Under the pieces are notes generated by a model that was not told the DNA's origin, did no database searches, and saw only the letters and a program-made list of their open reading frames with translations. Made by a program: the position numbers and the translations under genes. Positions 1 through 5,543 of a stretch of 6,428 nucleotides of DNA are shown here, in pieces. Source of the stretch: UBA3537 sp049889395 (GTDB lineage: Bacteria > Bacteroidota > Bacteroidia > Flavobacteriales > Flavobacteriaceae); contig JBMHDM010000044.1 of assembly GCA_049889395.1 (NCBI GenBank), positions 1-6,428 of the forward strand, written 5' to 3'. Each line of letters starts with the position of its first letter. The stretch's first letter is position 1.

Positions 1-117
1 GGTTTTTGGTTGATGATTTTCCTCCTCACTTTTGCCATTCCATACTGGGTTTTTGGTTCTGCTATTGAAGCCTTTAAAGAAAAGCGTGCCGCCAAAAAAG
101 CGAAACTCGAACAATAA
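1..117 (+). CDS. C-terminal end of an unidentified membrane protein (5' truncated)
   Basis: The frame is open from the first base and ends at TAA (115-117), giving 38 residues. The visible part is one hydrophobic stretch (about residues 2-20, rich in F, L, I and W, with an IPYWVFG run) that should be a membrane segment. A short, strongly basic and alanine-rich tail follows (KEKRAAKKAK), which by the positive-inside rule probably lies in the cytoplasm. A clear intrinsic terminator starts 20 bases after the stop, which supports this being the real 3' end of a gene. The family cannot be recognised from so little sequence. An in-frame ATG at codon 5 means a very small single-span protein starting inside the window is formally possible, but continuation from upstream is more likely. 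Confidence 0.65.
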   Translation, partial: GFWLMIFLLTFAIPYWVFGSAIEAFKEKRAAKKAKLEQ

Positions 118-136
118 TTCGTTCTAACATATTTTG

Positions 137-166
137 AAAACCAAGCCACAGGGCTTGGTTTTTTTT
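137..166 (+). terminator. Intrinsic terminator of the upstream membrane-protein gene
   Basis: A perfect 11-bp stem pairs 137-147 (AAAACCAAGCC) with 152-162 around a 4-base loop (ACAG), and the 3' side runs into eight consecutive T residues (159-166). This is a textbook plus-strand Rho-independent terminator, 20 bases after the stop codon at 117. Read on the minus strand the T run is only four, so it should act mainly in the plus direction. Confidence 0.9.
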
Positions 167-167
167 G

Positions 168-405
168 TATATTTATTTTGTAAATAACCCCAAAATCTAC
201 AGCTACTATGCGAACCACCTACTCATTTCTTCGCCATTAGTATTTAGGTTTATTTTGGGATTAAATTTTAAGAGTACTCTATGATGCCTTCAGGTCATTA
301 ATATTCTAATGAAGGGTATCGTGGATTGGGTTTAAATACAACCCCATCATTTGCCGAAAACTAAACTAAATTTTTTGGGCTATAGCCTCAGATTTGCTAT
401 TATTT
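168..405. other. Gene-free intergenic stretch between two similar hairpins
   Basis: No frame on either strand carries a credible gene; the ATG-started frames are about ten codons or fewer. The DNA is AT-rich. It contains two perfect 10-bp palindromes, AGAGTACTCT at 271-280 and GGCTATAGCC at 378-387. It also has a small possible hairpin, GGGTT (328-332) with AACCC (340-344), and an 8-bp inverted repeat, CCCAAAAT (189-196) with ATTTTGGG (252-259). There is no tRNA-like fold, no direct-repeat array and no transposase remnant that I can see. Whether any of the palindromes bind a regulator or form RNA structure is unknown. Confidence 0.6.
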
Positions 406-435
406 AAAAACCAAGCCATAGGGTTTGGTTTTTTT
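406..435. terminator. Hairpin terminator next to the receptor gene stop, near-copy of the first
   Basis: A 12-bp stem pairs 406-417 with 422-433 around an ATAG loop. On the plus strand it is followed by T up to 435 (seven T in a row, 429-435). It lies directly after the stop codon of the minus-strand receptor gene, so its expected job is to end that transcript; there the trailing run is five T. One position (415/424) is a G-U pair in plus-strand RNA but an A-C mismatch in minus-strand RNA. The hairpin is therefore better formed in the plus direction. It may work both ways, or serve mainly to stop plus-strand read-through. Confidence 0.75.
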
Positions 436-2890
436 ATCCTCCAAAATCGCTGTCTTCAAAATTATTAGACTCCCGTTTGTTTTGTCGTTTTTTGCTTTGG
501 TCTTGTCTAATTCTACAAGTAAAAGATAGTGTGGCACTTCTGACACGCCAGCGGAAGCTGCTGTCGGCACTAAAGGTGGGCGTGTTGGAGCTCAATTGTC
601 GTCGTCTGCTGTTCAATACATCATCAATATTTAGGGCAATACTACCTTTGCCCTTAAAAAGGTCTTTACTGAAAGCCATATTGGTGCTAAAAATGCCATC
701 TCGTCTGTTGACCGCATCTTGAGTTGGTCCTCTGTAGAACAATCGTGTTTGCCATTCTATTTTTCCGGGAAGGGTCAGCTTATTGTTTAGACGTGCAAAC
801 CAGCTCAAATTATCAGCATCATAACTTAGGCCTTTGTAGGTGCCACGAACTTTTGATTCAAAAATATTGAGGTTCCCATTGATGGACCATGTCTTACTGG
901 GGCTGTAATTTAGAGTAAATTCGAACCCGAGGCGTTTGTTGTCTGCTAAGTTGATAGGACCTCGACGTATAACTGGCAAAGTAACCCCGTCTAAAGTGAT
1001 CTCATCACCAGTATCTTCACTCACGTAAGTAAATTCTCCTGTAGAATGGCTGTAATACAGAGAGCTATTGAGTGTTATGTTTTCCACTTTTTTTAATACA
1101 CCAACATCGATGGTATGGGCGTAGCTGGGATCTAAATCAGGATTACCTTGAAATAAATTAGTCGCACTACTGCGTGAAGGAAAGGGGTTTAAAAAGCGCG
1201 ATCGTGGTCGACTGATACGTCGGTTATAGCCCAAAGTTATGCTGGTGGATTCGTTCCATTCGTACCCTAAGTTGATAGTGGGGAAGAAGTCGGTGTATCG
1301 TTTGGTATTGTTTTGATCTGTGTCTAATTGGTTGATTTTAATCAGACTAGATTCCATTCTTAAACCCAACAGAAAATTGAATTTATTCCATTTTTGTCCA
1401 AATTGTGAATATAAGGCATAGACATACTCAATGTATTCCAATTGGTTGCTAACGTTGGGGTCGATAGTAAAAGCTCCGGAGTCGTAAAACTCTAGGGTAT
1501 AGTCTGTGGTGTTGGTGGTAAAACGACCATTATAACCCGCTTCAAATCGGCTATTTTCTTTGAGAGGAAGTACAAAATCACTTCTCAAAAACCATCGGTT
1601 TTGAGCTTCTATGGTTTGAACGCGTTCTGCAATTTCGTTGTTGTTGTATATGATAGAATTTTCGTCTTCACTGCTGTTTTCAATTTGAAAGTCAACCGTC
1701 AGTTTATGATCTGAATCTTCACTAAATTGCGTTTCGAAATTTGTGGAAAACTGGGTGGTTTCATCTATTTCGTTTTCGGGATCATACCTTTGAGATTCAT
1801 CAAGGACTTGCCCATTACTGTCCAATTGCACCGCTCGGTTAAAGGTTTCATTTGTGTTGTCGCTTTTTCTAATAAGAAAAGCCGAGGTTAGTGTGGTTCG
1901 GTCCGAAAAATAGCACTCTAATCCAATGTTACTGTTAAATCCCCGCCGATCTCTCTCAAAATTTCGATATTCATTTCTGAAGGTGTCGGGCAGATCTTCT
2001 ATGAGCACCCCATCATCATCAAAACCGGTGTTGAAATAGCGGGTTTCGGTCACTGATTCGCCAGGTACACGACGTTTGGATGCTCCAGCATTGGTAAAAA
2101 GGTTTAATTTCTGGGTGCGATAGTTGAAATTGGCGGAGGCGTTATAATTTTCTGGATATCCAGCACTGGTCACAAAAGACCCATTGAATCCCAATAATTT
2201 ACTGCGTCTAAGGACGATGTTTAAAATTCCAGCCGTACCTTCGGCTTCGTAGCGTGCCGACGGTGAGGTAATAATTTCTACTTTTTCTATGGCCTCTGCT
2301 GGCAACATACGAAGGGCTTCTGTAGAGTTTAGACCCACCAATCCAGAAGGTTTACCATTAATTAAGATACGAACATTGTTATTTCCTCTCAAAGCAACAT
2401 TACCTTCTACATCAACAGAAACTGAAGGGACATTATCTAGAACATCACTGACAGATCCTCCTCGAACGGTTAGGTCCTTACCTACGTTATAGATCTTCTT
2501 ATCTAGTTTTAACTCAACCGTTGTTTTTTCGGCAATGATGTCAACGTTGTCAAGCGCCTGAATGTCGTAGGCCATTGTCATTACACCAAAATCTTTATCC
2601 CTATCAATAGTGATGGTTTTGAATTCTAGGGATTTGTAGGAAAAATATTCTATTTTGATGTTATAAACTCCTTCCTTTATTGAGAAATTAAATTTTCCCT
2701 CTGTGTTGGTTATACCCCCATCAATAATGCTGTTTGTGTCTGGTTCTATTACAGTAACTGTAGCATACTCCATGGGGTAGTTATTGTCTTGGTCCAACAC
2801 CATGCCTGAAACAGTAAAAGTATTGCTATTTTGAGCAAATGTTGTAAAGACAAATAAACAATAAAAAAGATAGGTGAGTTTGGTTGTCAT
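434..2890 (-). CDS. TonB-dependent-receptor-like outer membrane beta-barrel protein
   Basis: An 818-residue outer-membrane protein. Residues 1-19 are a signal peptide (MTTKLTYLFYCLFVFTTFA, then Q), with the FAQ end typical of Flavobacteriia. Residues 25-105 look like a carboxypeptidase-regulatory-like domain (VSGMVLD start, YATVTV, NTEGKFNFSI, YNIKIEY). Residues 130-228 are the plug, with VSDVLDNVPSV (147-157), VALRGNNNVRILINGKPSG (165-183) and PSARYEAEGTAGILNI (210-225). The rest is the barrel, with NRRISRPR (556-563) and GNPDLDP (582-588), as in the Bacteroidota OMP_b-brl_3 family. A charged tail ends the protein. These proteins normally use TonB energy to import a ligand across the outer membrane; the ligand here cannot be told. 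No SusD-like partner is adjacent, so it is not a standard SusCD polysaccharide pair. The reading frame extends ten codons upstream to a TTG at 2920, but that TTG lies inside a candidate -7 promoter box and would put charged residues before the signal peptide. ATG at 2890 is therefore preferred. Confidence 0.9.
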   Translation of the reverse strand: MTTKLTYLFYCLFVFTTFAQNSNTFTVSGMVLDQDNNYPMEYATVTVIEPDTNSIIDGGITNTEGKFNFSIKEGVYNIKIEYFSYKSLEFKTITIDRDKDFGVMTMAYDIQALDNVDIIAEKTTVELKLDKKIYNVGKDLTVRGGSVSDVLDNVPSVSVDVEGNVALRGNNNVRILINGKPSGLVGLNSTEALRMLPAEAIEKVEIITSPSARYEAEGTAGILNIVLRRSKLLGFNGSFVTSAGYPENYNASANFNYRTQKLNLFTNAGASKRRVPGESVTETRYFNTGFDDDGVLIEDLPDTFRNEYRNFERDRRGFNSNIGLECYFSDRTTLTSAFLIRKSDNTNETFNRAVQLDSNGQVLDESQRYDPENEIDETTQFSTNFETQFSEDSDHKLTVDFQIENSSEDENSIIYNNNEIAERVQTIEAQNRWFLRSDFVLPLKENSRFEAGYNGRFTTNTTDYTLEFYDSGAFTIDPNVSNQLEYIEYVYALYSQFGQKWNKFNFLLGLRMESSLIKINQLDTDQNNTKRYTDFFPTINLGYEWNESTSITLGYNRRISRPRSRFLNPFPSRSSATNLFQGNPDLDPSYAHTIDVGVLKKVENITLNSSLYYSHSTGEFTYVSEDTGDEITLDGVTLPVIRRGPINLADNKRLGFEFTLNYSPSKTWSINGNLNIFESKVRGTYKGLSYDADNLSWFARLNNKLTLPGKIEWQTRLFYRGPTQDAVNRRDGIFSTNMAFSKDLFKGKGSIALNIDDVLNSRRRQLSSNTPTFSADSSFRWRVRSATLSFTCRIRQDQSKKRQNKRESNNFEDSDFGG

Positions 2891-2917
2891 AATCAAGGAA
2901 TAGATTTTTGCGCGGTG

Positions 2918-2925
2918 CAAAATTA
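2918..2925 (-). promoter_or_regulatory. Candidate -7 promoter box of the receptor gene
   Basis: Read on the minus strand this is TAATTTTG, an exact match to the Bacteroidota -7 consensus TAnnTTTG. It ends 27 bases upstream of the ATG at 2890, inside the 66-base gap after the arsC stop. No clear TTG -33 element is seen at the usual distance; only a T-run lies 16-20 bases upstream. It suggests the receptor is transcribed on its own rather than only as the tail of the prfB-arsC message. Confidence 0.45.
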
Positions 2926-2956
2926 GATTAATGATTGACTAAAAACTTTATAACAT

Positions 2957-3298
2957 TCATAAAATTTTTATAATTTCTTCAGTTGGTCTACCAATCACCG
3001 CTTTATCTCCATTGACTACAATGGGGCGCTCCATCAGTTTGGGATGTGTAATCATGGCCTGGATGATGTCTTCATCAGAAAGCACTTTCCCTTTGAAATC
3101 GGACTTCCAAATGGCCTCTTGGGTTCGTACCAACCCAAGGGGAGATAGACCCAATTGTTGAACAATGGTTTTGAGTTGCTCCACCGTTAGTGGTGTTTCC
3201 AGATATTTTACAATCGTAAATGCTTGGCCGCTCTCTTCTAGGGCTTTAACACCCAATCGAGATTTCTGGCAGCGGGGGTTGTGGTAAATCGTTATCAT
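2957..3298 (-). CDS. arsC: ArsC-family arsenate reductase (thioredoxin fold)
   Basis: A 113-residue protein that aligns along its whole length with glutaredoxin-dependent ArsC (about 140 residues in the plasmid enzyme, about 115-120 in chromosomal forms). The N-terminal motif YHNPRCQKSR puts the nucleophilic cysteine at residue 10. The three arginines that bind the oxyanion in ArsC are present: R58 (in LVRTQE), R91 (in the RPIVV motif) and R104 (in the IGRP motif). The cysteine lies in CxxS, not the CxxC of Spx regulators, so an RNA-polymerase-binding Spx role is unlikely. Family knowledge: the enzyme reduces arsenate to arsenite in the cytoplasm using a small thiol or glutaredoxin. Its ATG overlaps the prfB stop (ATGA, 3295-3298), which points to translational coupling. 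No arsenite pump, ArsR or other resistance gene is nearby, so a housekeeping thiol-reductase role is as plausible as arsenic resistance. Confidence 0.88.
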   Translation of the reverse strand: MITIYHNPRCQKSRLGVKALEESGQAFTIVKYLETPLTVEQLKTIVQQLGLSPLGLVRTQEAIWKSDFKGKVLSDEDIIQAMITHPKLMERPIVVNGDKAVIGRPTEEIIKIL

Positions 3299-4405
3299 AG
3301 TGTTTGTGGATTATCATTCTGTTGTCCCATCATCATCAAATAAGATTTGAGAAAGGGCATGATGTCGCCATTCATGACGGCTTCTACATTGCCAGTTTCG
3401 TGGGCGGATCGGACGTCTTTAACGAGTTTATAAGGATGCATCACATAATTTCGAATTTGGCTACCCCATTCGATTTTCATCTTACTCGCTTCAATATCGT
3501 CGCGTTGTGCCGTTTGTTTTTGGCGTTCAATTTCGTACAATTGAGATTTTAGCATTTGAAGCGCTCTGGCGCGGTTGTCGTGTTGAGACCGCGTTTCTGA
3601 ACACGAAATTTGAATACCTGTGGGTTTGTGGGTCAGCTGAACTTTGGTTTCGACTTTATTCACGTTTTGTCCCCCGGCACCACTCGATCGTGCTGTAGTG
3701 ATTTCAATGTCGGCAGGATTCACTTCAATTTCGATGGTGTCATCTACTAAAGGATAGACATAAACAGATGCAAAACTGGTGTGGCGTTTGGCATTGCTGT
3801 CGAAGGGTGATATGCGAACCAATCGGTGTACGCCATTTTCGCCTTTAAGCCACCCAAAGGCAAAGTCGCCCTCTATTTGTATGGTCACAGTTTTAATCCC
3901 AGCTACATCGCCATCTTGAAGGTTGAGTTCCTTAACCTTGAATCCATTTTTTTCGGCATACATTACATACATACGCAGGAGCATACTGGCCCAATCGCAA
4001 CTTTCTGTTCCACCGGCACCTGCTGTGATTTGCAGAACGGCACTCAGGCTATCCCCCTCGTCAGAGAGCATATTTTTAAATTCCAGATCTTCAATTTGTT
4101 GGGCGGTAACTTGGTAGAGGTTATCAACTTCAGAAGCTTCGGCTTCTCCTTCTTTGTAAAAGTCAAATAGAACTTCTAAATCTTCGATTTGCTGTTGAGC
4201 ACATTCAAAATCTTTGATCCATTTTTTATTGACGCGAATGGCCGCCATGACGGTCTCTGCTGTTTTGTGGTCGTTCCAAAAATCGGGATCATAAGTTTTC
4301 TCCTCATCATTTTGAAGGGCGATGCGTTTGGCATCTAAGTCAAAGATACCTCCTTAACGCGCCCAGGCGATCCATAAGATCTTTGATGTGATCGTGTGTT
4401 ATCAT
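3295..4405 (-). CDS. prfB: Peptide chain release factor 2, with programmed +1 frameshift
   Basis: Cytoplasmic class I release factor that reads UGA and UAA stop codons and triggers peptide release. It starts at ATG 4405 and runs 21 codons to CTT (4345-4343). It meets an in-frame TGA (4342-4340), and continues in the +1 frame by skipping T4342 and reading GAC (4341-4339). The shifted frame runs without a stop to TGA 3297-3295. The full product is 369 residues, close to the 365 of E. coli RF2. Key motifs in full-length numbering are the stop-codon-reading SPF at 199-201 and the catalytic GGQ in SGAGGQNVNK at 244-246, separated by 45 residues exactly as in E. coli. SPF rather than PxT marks it as RF2, not RF1. 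The residue matching E. coli position 246 is Ser. An internal ATG at 4248 would give a 317-residue product lacking the N-terminal region; this is an artefact of ignoring the frameshift. High RF2 ends translation at the TGA and low RF2 favours the shift, so the gene autoregulates. It overlaps arsC by four bases. Confidence 0.97.
4339..4356 (-). promoter_or_regulatory. prfB programmed +1 frameshift site
   Basis: On the minus strand the site reads TAAGGAGG, then TAT CTT TGA C. The slip codon is CTT (4345-4343), followed at once by TGA and then C, a weak termination context. The Shine-Dalgarno-like AGGAGG (4354-4349) sits three bases (TAT) before CTT, the same spacing as in E. coli prfB. Known mechanism: pairing of this element with the 16S rRNA tail strains the ribosome, so peptidyl-tRNA-Leu slips from CUU to UUU when RF2 is scarce. 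All the parts needed are visible. Confidence 0.96.
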
Positions 4406-4422
4406 AAGAATAATTGGTTCTA

Positions 4423-4430
4423 CAAAAATA
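4423..4430 (-). promoter_or_regulatory. Candidate -7 promoter box of prfB-arsC
   Basis: On the minus strand this reads TATTTTTG, an exact match to TAnnTTTG. It ends 17 bases before the prfB ATG at 4405, which would leave a very short 5' leader. The nearest TTG upstream (4443-4441) is only 10 bases away, too close for a standard -33 element, so the box is supported by the -7 match and position alone. Confidence 0.45.
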
Positions 4431-4460
4431 GTATTTATAGCAAAGAAAGAAAATAATATG

Positions 4461-4468
4461 TAGTTTTA
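4461..4468 (+). promoter_or_regulatory. Candidate -7 promoter box of ltaE
   Basis: TAGTTTTA matches TAnnTTTG except for the last base. It ends 16 bases before the ltaE ATG and lies back to back with the prfB box (4423-4430) in the 79-base divergent region. No good -33 TTG is visible at the expected distance. The region between the box and the ATG ends in a run of eight T (4477-4484) and has no Shine-Dalgarno sequence. Confidence 0.3.
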
Positions 4469-4484
4469 CCTCTAAATTTTTTTT

Positions 4485-5507
4485 ATGCAGATTGATTTAC
4501 GAAGTGATACAGTAACAAAACCCACTAAGGGAATGGTTGAAGCAATGGCCAATGCGCCCTTGGGAGATGATGTTTATGGTGAAGACCCAACAGTAAATGC
4601 CTTAGAAAATCGTTTGGCAACGATGTTTGGAAAATCAAAAGCATTGTTTTTTCCGACGGGAACTATGGCCAATCAAGCGGCGATTAAATTACATACAAAT
4701 CCAGGAGAACAAGTCATTTGTGACAAATATGCTCATATTTACAACTATGAAGGTGGTGGCGCCTCATTTAATAGCGGTGTGTCTTGTAAATTAATTGATG
4801 GACAGCGTGGAATGATTACAGGGAAGCAAGTCACAGCAGCCATCAATCCACCTGATTTTTACCACAGTCCATTGACCTCGTTGGTTGCACTGGAAAATAC
4901 AACAAATAAAGGTGGTGGTGCGTGTTGGGATTTTGAAGACATTAAGAAGATTAGAGCCGTTTGTGATGAACATAATTTAGGGCTTCATTTAGACGGGGCA
5001 CGGCTTTGGAATGCCTTGGAAGTTACACAAGAACCTCCTGAGCAATATGGTGCTGTTTTTGATACTATTTCGGTGTGTTTAAGCAAAGGATTGGGTTGTC
5101 CTGTAGGTTCTGTATTGATTGGCAATGAGGGTATCATGGAAAAGGCACTCAGAGTACGTAAAATGTTGGGTGGTGGTATGCGTCAGGTTGGAGTTTTGGC
5201 TGCAGCTGGATTGTATGCATTGGACCACCACAGAACAAGATTAGCCGAAGATCATGCCAAAGCAAAAGCGATTGGGAAGGTGCTTCAAAATATGGATTAT
5301 GTGGCAGAGGTTCAACCCATTGAAACGAACATTGTGATTTTTGAATTAGCGAAACATGTTGAGCCAGAAGAATTTATTACAAATTTAAACTCGAAAAATA
5401 TTCTTATTAGTAACATGGGCGGTGGTAAGTTAAGGATGGTAACGCATCTAGATTATACAGATACAATGCATGAAAATCTTATCAAAACGTTGACTGCTAT
5501 GTTCTAA
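4485..5507 (+). CDS. ltaE: Low-specificity L-threonine aldolase
   Basis: A 340-residue PLP enzyme (E. coli LtaE has 333) that cleaves L-threonine or L-allo-threonine to glycine and acetaldehyde in the cytoplasm, linking threonine and glycine pools. It matches the family end to end. The N-terminus is IDLRSDTVT with GDDVYGEDPTVNALE; FFPTGTMANQAA (55-66) is in the cofactor-binding region. H84 in AHIYNYE matches the His that stacks on PLP. D170 and R173 in LHLDGARLWN match the Asp that contacts the pyridine nitrogen and the Arg of the active site. K201 in CLSKGLGCPVGS is the Schiff-base lysine. MLGGGMRQVGVLAAAGLYAL (227-246) is the conserved helix, and RMVTHLD closes the C-terminal domain. ATG 4485 is the family start: the conserved IDLRSDT begins two residues later. 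It is divergent from prfB and 36 bases upstream of the oligopeptidase B gene on the same strand. All key residues are present, so it should be active. The family cannot be resolved by eye into L-threo or L-allo preference. Confidence 0.95.
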   Translation: MQIDLRSDTVTKPTKGMVEAMANAPLGDDVYGEDPTVNALENRLATMFGKSKALFFPTGTMANQAAIKLHTNPGEQVICDKYAHIYNYEGGGASFNSGVSCKLIDGQRGMITGKQVTAAINPPDFYHSPLTSLVALENTTNKGGGACWDFEDIKKIRAVCDEHNLGLHLDGARLWNALEVTQEPPEQYGAVFDTISVCLSKGLGCPVGSVLIGNEGIMEKALRVRKMLGGGMRQVGVLAAAGLYALDHHRTRLAEDHAKAKAIGKVLQNMDYVAEVQPIETNIVIFELAKHVEPEEFITNLNSKNILISNMGGGKLRMVTHLDYTDTMHENLIKTLTAMF

Positions 5508-5543
5508 TTTTTATATTTTTATGGCTCCTAAAATTTATTTATC

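Noticed and set aside
168..405. tRNA, riboswitch, CRISPR or insertion sequence in the largest gene-free gap
   Set aside because: There is no cloverleaf, no repeat-spacer pattern, no terminal inverted repeats with a transposase, and no riboswitch core that I recognise.
477..722. Plus-strand frame of 81 codons inside the receptor gene
   Set aside because: It is antisense to a well-supported conserved protein, has no recognisable motif and no promoter; the same applies to the plus-strand frame at 2289-2492.
434..2890. SusC-type member of a polysaccharide utilisation locus
   Set aside because: No SusD homologue or glycoside hydrolase is adjacent, and the plug and barrel motifs fit the OMP_b-brl_3 type better.
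2957..3298. Arsenic resistance operon
   Set aside because: Only an ArsC-family reductase is present; there is no ArsR, ArsB/Acr3 or other arsenic gene in the window.
2957..3298. Spx-type transcription regulator
   Set aside because: The active site is CQKS rather than the CxxC redox switch of Spx, and all three ArsC arginines are present.
3304..4170. Several plus-strand frames antisense to prfB (3304-3552, 3507-3698, 3826-4170, 3923-4117)
   Set aside because: prfB is strongly conserved on the other strand; these frames overlap each other and show no domain features.
3295..4248. RF2 starting at ATG 4248 as a complete 317-residue protein
   Set aside because: It lacks the RF2 N-terminal region, whereas the classic CTTTGAC frameshift site and an open leader with an ATG at 4405 lie directly upstream and give the normal family length.
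4340..4342. In-frame TGA in prfB as a sign of a pseudogene or sequencing error
   Set aside because: The stop is at the conserved recoding position, with the correct slip codon, spacing and Shine-Dalgarno-like element, so it is functional recoding.
4791..4973. Minus-strand frame inside ltaE
   Set aside because: It is a shadow of the threonine aldolase coding frame with no independent support.
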